Shown: piece after piece, positions 1-8,261 of the stretch
Layout of the letters: each line of letters begins with the position of its first letter
How positions within the stretch are numbered: the first letter of the stretch is position 1
NCBI RefSeq assembly: GCF_003049705.1
Contig: NZ_PIRF01000006.1
Span: 62,001 to 126,000, forward strand
Reading direction: 5' to 3'
Length of the DNA stretch: 64,000 bases
Origin: Campylobacter concisus
Lineage (GTDB): Bacteria; Campylobacterota; Campylobacteria; Campylobacterales; Campylobacteraceae
Position numbers and translations under genes: made by a program
The notes under the pieces: generated by a model
What the model was told of the DNA's origin: nothing
The model's database searches: none
Seen by the model: the letters and a program-made list of their open reading frames with translations, nothing else

Positions 1-1
1 G

Positions 2-88
2 TCATTGCCTATTTATCATAGTCTGAGCGATGAAGAGGTGCAATACATCTGTAACAAAGTAAAAGAAATTTCTAAAACTCGTGTTTAA
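2..88 (+). CDS. C-terminal end of a DegT/DnrJ/EryC1-type sugar aminotransferase (partial)
   Basis: Only the last 28 residues and the stop lie in the window. The readable tail contains [12 protein letters not shown], which resembles the C-terminus of PLP-dependent nucleotide-sugar aminotransferases such as PseC, where an LPxYxxxSDEE motif precedes the final helix. The catalytic lysine and the rest of the protein are upstream and cannot be checked. The frame closes 8 bp inside the start of lpxK, so the two genes are probably co-transcribed. Any short C-terminal helix could look like this, so the family call is tentative. Confidence 0.5.
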   Translation, partial: SLPIYHSLSDEEVQYICNKVKEISKTRV

Positions 89-1001
89 GAAATTAAATAT
101 TTTCTTGCATACTTGGGCGAATGAATACTTCTTTCGCCCAAATTTCTTTCAAATTTTACTAGCATTTTTACTTTTGCCACTAAGTTTTATCTATTTTCTT
201 ATTGTTATTTTTAAGAAATTTACTGCTAGAAAAATAGACTTTGGCATAAAGATAATAAGCGTGGGAAATTTGACACTTGGAGGAAGTGGTAAGACCCCGC
301 TTTGCGTGGCAATTGCTAAAAATTTCGAAGGTGCTTTTATCATTCTTAGAGGCTATAAAAGAAAAAGCAAAGGCATGCAAGTTGTCGCTCGAAATGGCGA
401 AATTTTACTTGACGTAGCAGCAAGTGGCGATGAGGCAATGATATATGCCACAAGTCTTAAAAACGCAAATGTGATAGTAAGCGAAGATAGGAAATTAGCT
501 ATAAAATATGCCAAAGAGTATGGCGCAAAGTATATTTTGCTAGATGACGGATTTTCTAAATTCGACATAGCCAAATTTGACATTCTAGTGCGTCCAAACC
601 CAGAGCCAAGACTAAAATTTTGCTTACCAAGCGGGGCTTATAGATATCCATTTAGCTTTTATAAATTTGCTGATTTTATCGCTAGTGAAGGACAAACTCA
701 TTTTAGAAAGAGTGAAATTTTAAATAAAAGCGAAGAAATGGTTCTAGTTACTGCCATAGCAAACCCAGAGCGTCTTAAGCCATTCTTTGATGAGTGCGTA
801 GCTCAAGTCTTTTTTCCTGACCATTATGATTTTTCAAAAGATGAGTTAGAAGAAATTTTAAAAAGATATGATTCAGCCTCGCTTTTGATGACGCAAAAGG
901 ACTATGTAAAGGCAAAAGATTTTGGTTTGCCAGTATCGCTTATCATGCTTGAAGTTACACTAAGTGAAGAGTTTAAAAAGGTTTTAGAGCGACAAATTTA
1001 A
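81..1001 (+). CDS. lpxK: Tetraacyldisaccharide 4'-kinase LpxK
   Basis: LpxK transfers the gamma-phosphate of ATP to the 4' position of the tetraacyldisaccharide-1-phosphate, the sixth step of lipid A synthesis, at the inner face of the cytoplasmic membrane. The 306-residue protein has a hydrophobic N-terminal membrane anchor (about residues 22-45) followed by [12 protein letters not shown] at about 62-73, the P-loop placed as in LpxK, and then RGYKRK. The start is GTG at 81, overlapping the upstream gene by 8 bp; no nearby in-frame ATG preserves the conserved N-terminus. Synteny with thrC and kdsB matches Campylobacter. Confidence 0.93.
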   Translation: MFKKLNIFLHTWANEYFFRPNFFQILLAFLLLPLSFIYFLIVIFKKFTARKIDFGIKIISVGNLTLGGSGKTPLCVAIAKNFEGAFIILRGYKRKSKGMQVVARNGEILLDVAASGDEAMIYATSLKNANVIVSEDRKLAIKYAKEYGAKYILLDDGFSKFDIAKFDILVRPNPEPRLKFCLPSGAYRYPFSFYKFADFIASEGQTHFRKSEILNKSEEMVLVTAIANPERLKPFFDECVAQVFFPDHYDFSKDELEEILKRYDSASLLMTQKDYVKAKDFGLPVSLIMLEVTLSEEFKKVLERQI

Positions 1002-1051
1002 GCCCATTTTGTTATAATGAGCCACTTTTTAAAAGGAAAATTTAGATCAAA

Positions 1052-1366
1052 ATGAGAATTTTAATCACCTCAGTCGCAAAGAAAAAAGAGGCAAAAAAAC
1101 TAAGCAAAAAGCTCGTGAAAAAGGGACTTGCAGCTTGCGTGAGTAGCTTTAGCGCAAAGAGCATTTATCTTTGGCAAGAGAAGCTTTGTGATGAAAAAGA
1201 GCAAATTTTACTTATAAAAACGGACGCGAAATTTAAAAAAGTAGCTAAATTTATAAGAAAGCACCACAGCTACGAAACCCCAGAAATTTTGGCACTTAAG
1301 CCAAAAGAGGTTTTTAAAAAATATGAAAATTGGATAAAAAAATCAACCAAAAAAGGCAAAAAATGA
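1052..1366 (+). CDS. cutA: CutA-like divalent-cation tolerance protein
   Basis: The protein is 104 residues, the usual CutA size, and starts with the ferredoxin-like strand MRILITSVAKKKEA. It keeps the CutA pattern: LAACVSSF, then a YLWQEKL segment, then EQILLIKT and HSYETPEILAL. CutA forms trimers with a PII-like fold; its role in metal tolerance is only partly understood. The C-terminus is very lysine-rich (KKSTKKGKK). The gene ends in a 4-bp ATGA overlap with thrC, so it is translationally coupled. C. jejuni has thrC directly after lpxK as I recall, so cutA here would be an insertion into that order. Confidence 0.85.
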   Translation: MRILITSVAKKKEAKKLSKKLVKKGLAACVSSFSAKSIYLWQEKLCDEKEQILLIKTDAKFKKVAKFIRKHHSYETPEILALKPKEVFKKYENWIKKSTKKGKK

Positions 1367-2826
1367 GACTAATACCAACTAGAAGCGTAAAAGATGAAAA
1401 GGTAAAAAATGTAAATTTAAGCACAGCCATGCTTAGCCCAAGCTCCGCTCACGGCGGACTTTATGCGCCAAAAAAGCTTCCAAAAATAACAAGATCAAAG
1501 TGGCAAGAGTTCTCACAATTAAGCTACGAGAAGCTAGCACTTTGCATTATCTCGCTATTTAAATTTGATGTGCCAGAGGCTTTTTTCAAAAAGGCGGTTA
1601 AGAGATACGCGAGTTTTGACGATCCAAAGCACCCAGTCATTTTTAAAAAAATAGATAAAAATTTATACGTAAATGAGCTATATCACGGCCCAACTAGGGC
1701 ATTTAAGGATATGGCGCTTCAGCCCTTTGGCTCGCTGCTTAGCCAGCTAGCAAAAGAGAGAGGCGAAAGATATCTTATTATGTGCGCAACTAGCGGTGAC
1801 ACGGGCCCTGCGACACTTCAAACCTTTGCAAACGATGAAAATATCAAGGTCGTTTGCCTCTATCCAGACGGCGGCACGAGCGAGGTGCAAAAGCTTCAGA
1901 TGCAGACTATGCAGGGTGAAAATTTAAAGGTTTTTGGCATAAAAGGCGACTTTGACGACGCTCAAAGGGCGTTAAAAACGCTACTTGCAAATGATAAATT
2001 TAAGGCTGAGCTGAAGAAAAAGCGCCTTAAACTAAGCGCGGCAAACTCGGTAAATTTTGGCAGAATTCTCTTTCAGATCATCTACCACGCCTACGCCTAC
2101 GCAAATTTGCTAAAACAAAAGGCGCTTAAGGCAAACGAGAGCTTTGATATCATCGTGCCAAGTGGAAATTTCGGCAATGCACTTGGAGCATACTACGCTA
2201 AAAAAATGGGCGCAAAGATCGGCAAGATCAAGATCGCCTCAAACGCAAACAACATCTTGACGCAGTTTTTCACCACTGGCGTTTACGACCTAAGAGACAA
2301 AAAGCTGGTTAAGACGATAAGCCCAGCTATGGATATTTTGATAAGCTCAAACGTCGAGCGCTTGCTATTTGATAAATTTGGCAGCGTTAGAACCAACGAG
2401 CTCATGCAAAGCCTAGCTAAAAATAAATTTTATAAGCTTAGCAAGCAAGAGCTTGAGGCGCTAAAAGAGGACTTTGAGGCTAGCTGGTGCGACGACAAAG
2501 AGTGCGAGACATACATCGCAAAGCTCGCAAAGGACGGCTACGCGATCGATCCGCATACGGCTACTTGCTTTAAGATGGTGGATGCTAGCCGCATAAACGT
2601 CATCACATCGACTGCGCATTGGGTGAAATTTACGCCAAGCATGATCAAGGCGTGCCAGATTAAAGATACAAAGGATGAAAAAGATGCGCTGGCAAAAACT
2701 GCTAAAATTTTAAATGACAGCGTACCAAGCTCGATTAATTCGTTATTTAGCGCGAAAATTTTACACAAAAATATCATAAAAGAGGACGAGATCGAAAAGT
2801 GCGTCCTAGAATGGATCGAGCGATGA
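1363..2826 (+). CDS. thrC: Threonine synthase
   Basis: ThrC converts O-phosphohomoserine to threonine using PLP. The protein begins MRLIPTRSVKD and contains HGPTRAFKDMAL, where the Lys of FKDM is the expected PLP Schiff-base residue, followed by the SGDTGPAT loop and a Gly-rich phosphate-binding segment PSGNFGN. At 487 residues it fits the long fungal/proteobacterial ThrC group. I chose ATG at 1363 because it overlaps the cutA stop as ATGA and gives the family N-terminus; an in-frame ATG 33 bp upstream lies within cutA and is less likely. The gene ends overlapping kdsB by 4 bp. Confidence 0.95.
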   Translation: MRLIPTRSVKDEKVKNVNLSTAMLSPSSAHGGLYAPKKLPKITRSKWQEFSQLSYEKLALCIISLFKFDVPEAFFKKAVKRYASFDDPKHPVIFKKIDKNLYVNELYHGPTRAFKDMALQPFGSLLSQLAKERGERYLIMCATSGDTGPATLQTFANDENIKVVCLYPDGGTSEVQKLQMQTMQGENLKVFGIKGDFDDAQRALKTLLANDKFKAELKKKRLKLSAANSVNFGRILFQIIYHAYAYANLLKQKALKANESFDIIVPSGNFGNALGAYYAKKMGAKIGKIKIASNANNILTQFFTTGVYDLRDKKLVKTISPAMDILISSNVERLLFDKFGSVRTNELMQSLAKNKFYKLSKQELEALKEDFEASWCDDKECETYIAKLAKDGYAIDPHTATCFKMVDASRINVITSTAHWVKFTPSMIKACQIKDTKDEKDALAKTAKILNDSVPSSINSLFSAKILHKNIIKEDEIEKCVLEWIER

Positions 2827-3536
2827 TAATCATCCCAGCTCGCCTTGCTTCAACAAGGTTTAATAACAAAATTTTAAAAGAGATAAATGGCGTGCCAATG
2901 TTTGTGGCAACGGCTCTTAGAGTAAGTGGTGTGGATGATGTGGTGGTTGCTGTGGATGAGTCAAGCGTGCTAGAGATCGCCAAGGCTCACGGCATAAAAG
3001 CTGTGCTAACTAGCAAAGATCATCAAAGTGGCACTGACAGGATAAACGAAGCAGCGCAAATTTTAGGGCTAAATGAGAGTGAGATCATCATAAATGTTCA
3101 GGCTGATGAGCCATTTATTGAGCCTAAAAATATTGCTAAATTTAGGGCGTTTTGCGAGCAAAATAAAGAAAAGGCCTTTATGTTTTCTTGCTGCAAAAAG
3201 ATGGACGATGAGTTTGCGGATGATAAAAATTTAGTCAAAGTAGTGACTGATTTTGAAGGCTATGCGCTTTACTTTTCAAGATCAAGGATACCATTTAACA
3301 GAAGCGAGTGTAAAAGCTATAAAGCGCATCTAGGCATCTATGGATACAGCGTAAAAAGCTTAAAAGAGTTTTGTGTTCTTGCTACTTCAAGCCTTGAAAA
3401 TACCGAAAAACTTGAGCAGCTGCGCGCCCTAGAAAATGGTAAAAAGATAGCAATGCTAGAGGTTGAGAGTCAAAGTATCGGCATCGATAGCGAAGAGGAC
3501 TATCAAAGAGCGTTAGCTAAATTTGGTAAGAAATAA
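2823..3536 (+). CDS. kdsB: 3-deoxy-manno-octulosonate cytidylyltransferase KdsB
   Basis: KdsB activates Kdo as CMP-Kdo for lipid A core assembly in the cytoplasm. The 237-residue protein opens MIIIPARLASTRF, the standard nucleotidyltransferase start, and keeps NVQADEPFI (metal and CTP binding) and YFSRSRIPFNR, with HLGIYGY near residue 180. ATG at 2823 overlaps the thrC stop as ATGA and gives the canonical N-terminus; an in-frame ATG at 2799 would add eight residues that do not fit the family. With lpxK in the same gene run, the cluster links two steps of lipopolysaccharide synthesis. Confidence 0.95.
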   Translation: MIIIPARLASTRFNNKILKEINGVPMFVATALRVSGVDDVVVAVDESSVLEIAKAHGIKAVLTSKDHQSGTDRINEAAQILGLNESEIIINVQADEPFIEPKNIAKFRAFCEQNKEKAFMFSCCKKMDDEFADDKNLVKVVTDFEGYALYFSRSRIPFNRSECKSYKAHLGIYGYSVKSLKEFCVLATSSLENTEKLEQLRALENGKKIAMLEVESQSIGIDSEEDYQRALAKFGKK

Positions 3537-3542
3537 GTCGGC

Positions 3543-3581
3543 AAATTCTCTTTAAATAAAGTCAATATTTAAGGAGAATTT
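3543..3581. terminator. 15-bp inverted repeat between convergent genes
   Basis: Arms at 3543-3557 and 3567-3581 (AAATTCTCTTTAAAT and its complement with one mismatch) flank a 9-base loop. The hairpin follows the kdsB stop by only a few bases and lies before the 3' end of a minus-strand gene. It is A+T-rich and could work in both directions, but no long U-run follows. Confidence 0.5.
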
Positions 3582-3641
3582 ATCTAAATTATTAATCTTT
3601 AAATGCAGTAAAAAATATTTTTCTGCTCAAATAATATAAAA

Positions 3642-3815
3642 CTAATTTTTCTTGATTTTTATTTTTTTAATTCTGTCTTTAACTACGTAAAATTTTAAAA
3701 TCGCACTCGAGTAAAAGTCTTTATAGAAACCTAAAAATTTAGGCTCTTTCTTAGTGCAGATAGCTGCAAACACGCTCTCAAGGTCTATTCTCTCTTTTTG
3801 TGTCAAATTTTCCAT
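3642..3815 (-). CDS. Small basic protein of unknown function, paired with HTH regulator
   Basis: This 57-codon frame starts ATG at 3815 and ends TAG at 3642-3644. It begins MENLTQKERIDLES and ends in a strongly basic tail (DRIKKIKIKKN). Its start directly abuts the stop of the HTH gene (TAG at 3816-3818) with no spacer, which suggests translational coupling in a two-gene unit. I do not recognise a family. The basic tail and partnership with an HTH protein allow either a DNA-associated accessory protein or one half of a toxin-antitoxin-like pair, but neither is shown. Confidence 0.55.
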   Translation of the reverse strand: MENLTQKERIDLESVFAAICTKKEPKFLGFYKDFYSSAILKFYVVKDRIKKIKIKKN

Positions 3816-4061
3816 CTATTTTCCTAATAACTTTCTCATCTTATTGATAACAAATAATATTTCATCGTCGTCAAGCTCACAAAGAAGTTTGCAAACTGCA
3901 GCAGCAGCTTGTGGCTTTGAGTTGCCAAGCCTCCAATCTTGATATGTTCTCATTGGTACACCAAGCTCTTCTGCCATTTTTGCTTGTGAAATTTTCTTAC
4001 CGATATTTTTTGCCTCAACTGCATTGTGAAGCAAATTAAATATATCACTTGTTTCAATCAT
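3816..4061 (-). CDS. HTH-type (XRE-like) DNA-binding protein
   Basis: The 81-residue protein contains a helix-turn-helix between about residues 25 and 52: SQAKMAEELGVPMRTYQDWR followed by LGNSKPQ, the layout of Cro/C1/XRE or HigA-type domains. The rest is a short helical C-terminus ending NKMRKLLGK. It presumably binds DNA as a dimer. The abutting 57-codon gene downstream forms its operon. Upstream is an unusually A+T-rich spacer with repeated ACGTA motifs that could be its operator. The target genes are unknown. Confidence 0.7.
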   Translation of the reverse strand: MIETSDIFNLLHNAVEAKNIGKKISQAKMAEELGVPMRTYQDWRLGNSKPQAAAAVCKLLCELDDDEILFVINKMRKLLGK

Positions 4062-4346
4062 TAAAGTATTATACGGACTATTTTATTAAATATACATAAA
4101 ATAATATATAAATAATAATAATACGTATAAATAAATTAAAATATATTATATATTATACTATAAAAAATTATATTAGTACGTAAAAACGTATAAAAATATT
4201 AGAACGTAGAGGCAATATAAAAGACTTTTAAGTTTGTTTAATTATTTTTTGTAATTTTATTTTCGGAAAGGCTTATACAATTAATATTAAAGAAGCTTAG
4301 TTATATAGACTAAAGATACATAAATAAATTTTTTTAACTTATATAC
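4062..4346. other. A+T-rich divergent spacer with ACGTA repeats
   Basis: No convincing gene lies here. The stretch is extremely A+T-rich and carries four ACGTA copies, at 4123-4127, 4178-4182, 4186-4190 and 4204-4208; two of them extend to ACGTATAAA. Three fall within 31 bp. The region separates the minus-strand HTH gene from the hrcA promoter, so the repeats are candidate operator sites, perhaps for the HTH protein. Confidence 0.45.
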
Positions 4347-4375
4347 TTGACATTGATAAACTAAAGTTGTATAAT
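4347..4375 (+). promoter_or_regulatory. Consensus sigma-70 promoter of the hrcA operon
   Basis: TTGACA at 4347-4352 and TATAAT at 4370-4375 are both perfect consensus boxes separated by 17 bp. Campylobacter promoters often lack a clear -35 box, so this is strikingly strong. The CIRCE operator begins 5 bp after the -10 box, so it would overlap the transcription start. Confidence 0.85.
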
Positions 4376-4379
4376 CTGC

Positions 4380-4406
4380 TTAGCAATTAAAAAGAAAGAG
4401 TGCTAA
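4380..4406 (+). promoter_or_regulatory. CIRCE operator (HrcA binding site)
   Basis: The element reads TTAGCAATT, nine bases, GAGTGCTAA. The right arm matches the CIRCE consensus exactly and the left arm matches 7 of 9 positions of TTAGCACTC. It sits immediately downstream of a consensus promoter and just ahead of hrcA. HrcA is the known CIRCE repressor, so the operon is very probably autoregulated and induced by heat shock. Confidence 0.9.
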
Positions 4407-4408
4407 AA

Positions 4409-5203
4409 GTGAATAAAACAAATAAACGCAATTTGATACTAAATTCTATCATTGAAGCCTATTTGCAGAACAATGCGCCTATTGGCTCAAACGAGCTTGG
4501 CTCTCGCATGAGCGTGGCGATACCAGCATCTACGATACGTGTTTATTTCAAAAAGCTTTCAGATGAGGGTGAGATCACAAAACTTCACATCAGTGGCGGT
4601 AGGATCCCAACCATTGCTGCGATGAGAAGATATTGGAGTGAAATTTTTGCTAAAAGCGACATAAATTTAGAGATAAATGATCCAAGAAGCTTAAAGATAC
4701 TCTGTGATGAGTTTGAGCTTTATTGTATGATTTTTGGCACAATCGACAAAGAGCTGCTAGAAATTTTAAATTTAGATGATAGATATCTGGTCTTAAATTT
4801 TAGCGGTGATGAGATCGTTATCAAATTTGATGCTAGGATGTATAAATTTTTAAACAACCTTATCGGAGTTAGTTTAGACAAGCTTGAGCTTATCTGCTCT
4901 CAAGTTGGCTTAAGCGAACTAAAAAACAAGATAAGAGAGCTTAAAAGGACTAAAATTTACTTCCAAGAAAATGAGATTTTAGCCTTTGATATGTTTAAGG
5001 ATAGACGCTTTAAGATGGTTTTTGACCCAAGTTTTAGCTTGCAGATGGATGAAGAACTTACATTTTCTCCTATGTTTGATGAAAATTACATGGGGCTTAA
5101 ATTTAAAGCAAACTACCTTGGTAGCGAGGCGCAGATGATCTGCGCTGGCAGTGTTTATACTGATTATGTGAAATTTATAAATCTAATAAAGGAGGCCGCG
5201 TGA
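4409..5203 (+). CDS. hrcA: Heat-inducible transcription repressor HrcA
   Basis: HrcA represses chaperone genes by binding CIRCE. The N-terminus NKTNKRNLILNSIIEAYL leads into a winged helix (about residues 5-75) with PASTIRVYFKKLSDEGEI and then HISGGRIPT, matching the HrcA DNA-binding domain. The protein is about 264 residues, short for HrcA generally (about 340) but usual in epsilonproteobacteria as I recall. GTG at 4409 is preferred because AAAGAAAGAG lies about 8 bases upstream; GTG at 4400 is an alternative that would begin inside the CIRCE arm. The end overlaps grpE by 4 bp. Confidence 0.9.
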   Translation: MNKTNKRNLILNSIIEAYLQNNAPIGSNELGSRMSVAIPASTIRVYFKKLSDEGEITKLHISGGRIPTIAAMRRYWSEIFAKSDINLEINDPRSLKILCDEFELYCMIFGTIDKELLEILNLDDRYLVLNFSGDEIVIKFDARMYKFLNNLIGVSLDKLELICSQVGLSELKNKIRELKRTKIYFQENEILAFDMFKDRRFKMVFDPSFSLQMDEELTFSPMFDENYMGLKFKANYLGSEAQMICAGSVYTDYVKFINLIKEAA

Positions 5204-5742
5204 GCGAAGAGGTAAAAGAGCAAAATCTACCTGAGGTCGAGCCAGTGCAAGAGGCAGCTAGCGATAGCGTAAATTTAGACGCACTTGGCGATATCTCAAA
5301 AGTGGAAAAGCTCGAAAAAGAGCTTGGCGAGATCACTGATAAATATTACAGAGCAAATGCTGAGTTTGAAAATATTAAAAAGCGTTATGAAAAAGAGAAA
5401 GCAGACGTTGCAAGCTATGCAAATGAGAAATTTGCAAGGGACTTGCTACCAGTCATCGATGCGCTCGAGATCGCTGCAAATTTTGACCCAGAGGATGATG
5501 AATTTGCCAAAAAGATCAAAGAGGGCATTTTGATAACAATAAATCAGTTTAAGAAATGTTTTGAAAAGCATGGCGTGAGCGAGATCGCAACTGATGCCGA
5601 GTTTGATCCAAATGTGCATAATGCCGTTTTAAGGGTCGATAGCGAAGAGAAGCAGAGTGGTCAAATCGTGCAAGCTTTGCAAAAAGGCTATATGATAAAT
5701 GGTAGGGTTTTGCGCCCAGCTATGGTCAGTGTAGCAAACTAA
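5200..5742 (+). CDS. grpE: Nucleotide exchange factor GrpE
   Basis: GrpE releases ADP from DnaK and resets the chaperone cycle in the cytoplasm. The 180-residue protein has an acidic N-terminus, a long coiled coil (about 30-85, including YRANAEFENIKKRYEKEK), the ARDLLPVIDALE segment, and a C-terminal beta domain ending GYMINGRVLRPAMVSVAN, which is typical. The start is GTG at 5200 with AGGAGG just upstream at 5190-5195; this strong ribosome site and the 4-bp overlap with hrcA decide the start. Confidence 0.96.
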   Translation: MSEEVKEQNLPEVEPVQEAASDSVNLDALGDISKVEKLEKELGEITDKYYRANAEFENIKKRYEKEKADVASYANEKFARDLLPVIDALEIAANFDPEDDEFAKKIKEGILITINQFKKCFEKHGVSEIATDAEFDPNVHNAVLRVDSEEKQSGQIVQALQKGYMINGRVLRPAMVSVAN

Positions 5743-5777
5743 ATTTATAAAAATAAAATCTAATAAAAAGGAAAAAT

Positions 5778-7652
5778 ATGTCAAAAGTTATAGGTATAGA
5801 CTTAGGTACAACAAACTCTTGTGTGAGCGTTTTTGAGCGTGGCGAGAGCAAGGTTATCCCAAACAAAGAGGGCAAAAACACAACTCCATCAGTTGTTGCT
5901 TTCACAGACAAGGGTGAAATTCTAGTAGGTGACGTTGCAAAACGTCAAGCAGTTACAAATCCTGAAAAAACGATATATTCTATCAAACGTATCATGGGTT
6001 TGATGAGCAATGAAAAAAATGCTGAAGAGGCAAAAAACCGCTTGCCATATCACGTTGTAGACAGAAATGGTGCTTGCGCGGTTGAGATCGCTGGTAAGGT
6101 TTATACTCCACAAGAAATTTCAGCAAAAATTCTTATCAAACTAAAAGAAGATGCTGAAGCATATCTTGGCGAGAAGGTGACAGATGCGGTTATTACAGTG
6201 CCAGCTTACTTTAATGATAGCCAAAGAAAAGCTACAAAAGAGGCTGGAACGATCGCAGGACTAAACGTACTTCGTATCATCAATGAGCCAACAGCTGCAG
6301 CACTTGCTTATGGTCTTGATAAAAAAGAGGCTGAGAAAATTTTAGTTTACGACCTAGGTGGTGGTACATTTGACGTTACAGTGCTAGAGACTGGTGATAA
6401 TATCGTTGAAGTTTTGGCAACTGGCGGTAACGCATTCTTAGGCGGTGATGACTTTGATAACAAGATAATTGACTGGCTAGTAAGTGAGTTTAAAAACGAA
6501 AATGGTATTGATCTAAAAGGCGATATCATGGCACTTCAACGCTTAAAAGAGGCTGCTGAAAATGCTAAAAAAGAGCTAAGCTCAGCTCAAGAGACTGAGA
6601 TAAATTTACCATTTATCACAGCTGATGCGACTGGTCCAAAACACCTTGTCAAAAAGCTAACTCGTGCTAAATTTGAAGGCATGATCGACTCACTTGTGGG
6701 AGAGACTATCACTAAGATAAATGAGGTAACAAAAGATGCTGGTTTAAATAAAAGCGACATCAAAGAGGTCGTAATGGTCGGTGGTTCAACTCGTGTACCA
6801 CTAGTTCAAGAAGAGGTCAAAAAAGCATTTGGTAAAGAGCTAAATAAGAGCGTTAATCCAGATGAAGTCGTAGCTATCGGTGCTGCTATCCAAGGCGCTG
6901 TTATAAAAGGCGACGTAAAAGACGTGCTACTTCTTGACGTAACTCCACTTAGCCTTGGTATCGAAACACTTGGCGGCGTGATGACAAAGATCATCGAAAA
7001 AGGTACAACCATACCAACTAAGAAAAGTCAAGTCTTCTCAACTGCTGAAGATAATCAAAGTGCCGTTACTATCATGGTTTTACAAGGTGAGCGTGAGTTT
7101 GCAAGGGATAATAAATCACTTGGAAATTTCAATCTTGAAGGCATCCCAGCAGCTCCAAGAGGTGTTCCTCAAATAGAAGTTGAGTTTGACATTGACGCAA
7201 ACGGAATTTTAACCGTTTCAGCAAAAGATAAAGCAACTGGCAAAGCCCAAAACATCACCATCTCTGGATCAAGCGGCTTAAGCGAAGAAGAGATAAACAA
7301 CATGGTAAAAGATGCTGAGCTTCATAAAGAAGAAGACAAAAAGCGTAAAGATGCAGTTGAAGCTAGAAACCAAGCTGATGCACTAGTTCATCAAACTGAA
7401 AAGAGTATGAGTGAACTTGGCGAGAAAGTTCCAGCTGAGGATAGAAGCAACATCGAAGCTGCACTAAACGATCTAAAAGAGGTCTTAAAAGATGAAAATT
7501 CTTCAAAAGAGCAAATTGATGCTAAAGTAGAAGCCCTAAGCAAAGCTAGCCACAAACTAGCAGAAGCTATGTATAAAAAAGATGAAAACGCTGGAGCAAA
7601 CGGCGGAAATAATAAAAAAGACGACGACGTTATAGACGCTGAAGTCGAGTAA
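5778..7652 (+). CDS. dnaK: Molecular chaperone DnaK (Hsp70)
   Basis: DnaK folds and protects proteins in an ATP-driven cycle with GrpE and DnaJ. The 624-residue protein has the phosphate-1 motif [16 protein letters not shown] at the N-terminus, [10 protein letters not shown] near residue 195, the conserved linker [14 protein letters not shown] near 385, the peptide-binding beta domain, and a helical lid. It ends [12 protein letters not shown], close to the typical Hsp70 tail. It is the last gene of the hrcA-grpE-dnaK operon; dnaJ is not here. A strong hairpin terminator follows. Confidence 0.98.
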   Translation: MSKVIGIDLGTTNSCVSVFERGESKVIPNKEGKNTTPSVVAFTDKGEILVGDVAKRQAVTNPEKTIYSIKRIMGLMSNEKNAEEAKNRLPYHVVDRNGACAVEIAGKVYTPQEISAKILIKLKEDAEAYLGEKVTDAVITVPAYFNDSQRKATKEAGTIAGLNVLRIINEPTAAALAYGLDKKEAEKILVYDLGGGTFDVTVLETGDNIVEVLATGGNAFLGGDDFDNKIIDWLVSEFKNENGIDLKGDIMALQRLKEAAENAKKELSSAQETEINLPFITADATGPKHLVKKLTRAKFEGMIDSLVGETITKINEVTKDAGLNKSDIKEVVMVGGSTRVPLVQEEVKKAFGKELNKSVNPDEVVAIGAAIQGAVIKGDVKDVLLLDVTPLSLGIETLGGVMTKIIEKGTTIPTKKSQVFSTAEDNQSAVTIMVLQGEREFARDNKSLGNFNLEGIPAAPRGVPQIEVEFDIDANGILTVSAKDKATGKAQNITISGSSGLSEEEINNMVKDAELHKEEDKKRKDAVEARNQADALVHQTEKSMSELGEKVPAEDRSNIEAALNDLKEVLKDENSSKEQIDAKVEALSKASHKLAEAMYKKDENAGANGGNNKKDDDVIDAEVE

Positions 7653-7660
7653 AACTCCTA

Positions 7661-7686
7661 GAGCAGGGCGCTTGCCTTGCTCTTTT
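7661..7686 (+). terminator. Rho-independent terminator after dnaK
   Basis: GAGCAGGGC at 7661-7669 and GCCTTGCTC at 7674-7682 form a 9-bp stem with one G-T pair and a GCTT tetraloop, followed by TTTT. It lies 8 bp after the dnaK stop. Confidence 0.85.
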
Positions 7687-7778
7687 GTAAATTTATCTTC
7701 ATAAATTCTTAAAATTGATTCAAAATAAGCAGTTTAAATATTTAAAATTTATATAATGCCAAACAAAAAGGCTAAAAA

Positions 7779-8210
7779 ATGTACTTATTTTTTTTGATTA
7801 CTCATTTAATTTGTGCCATTGTATTTATAGGATACGTATTTTTCGATGTTTGCATATATCCATTTGCTAAAAAAACGGTTGATGCTAAAACCCTTGAAAT
7901 AGTTAAAAAAGCCTACACAAAAGGCAGCGCAAAGGTTTTTGGCACAGCATTTTTGTTGCTTTTAATAAGTGGCGCTTATATGGCAAAAGACTATTTTGGA
8001 GGCGAGCTTGGCTGGTGGCAAAGCAACTTTCAAAAGCTGCTACTTGTAAAAATTTTTGTCTTACTCATAATGTGCCTTGTAACTTTTATCTCTGTTTTTA
8101 ATGTCGTTCTTTTAAAAAAGCCTGATCCATTTGGTAAATTTTCACATTTAATAGCTCTAGTGCTTTGCCTGATAATGGTCATTTTAGCAAAAGTAATGTG
8201 GTGGGCTTAA
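7779..8210 (+). CDS. Four-helix integral membrane protein, CopD-like
   Basis: The 143-residue protein has four predicted membrane helices (about residues 3-27, 53-70, 87-110 and 120-142) with small loops. It starts MYLFFLITHLICAIVFIGYVF, with His9 in the first helix, and ends VILAKVMWWA. The layout resembles small CopD or DUF2269-like heme or copper-associated membrane proteins, but I cannot name the family firmly. A TAAAAT-like -10 is possible upstream, and the dnaK terminator separates it from the chaperone operon, so it is probably its own transcript. Substrate and partners are unknown. Confidence 0.7.
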   Translation: MYLFFLITHLICAIVFIGYVFFDVCIYPFAKKTVDAKTLEIVKKAYTKGSAKVFGTAFLLLLISGAYMAKDYFGGELGWWQSNFQKLLLVKIFVLLIMCLVTFISVFNVVLLKKPDPFGKFSHLIALVLCLIMVILAKVMWWA

Positions 8211-8261
8211 AAATTTAGCTAGCAAATTTAAGCAAATCGCCAGCTAGAAGTTAAAAATTCT

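Noticed and set aside
8211-8261. Terminator of ppk2 formed by CTAGC/GCTAG repeats
   Set aside because: The arms are short with several possible pairings and no U-run follows on the minus strand.
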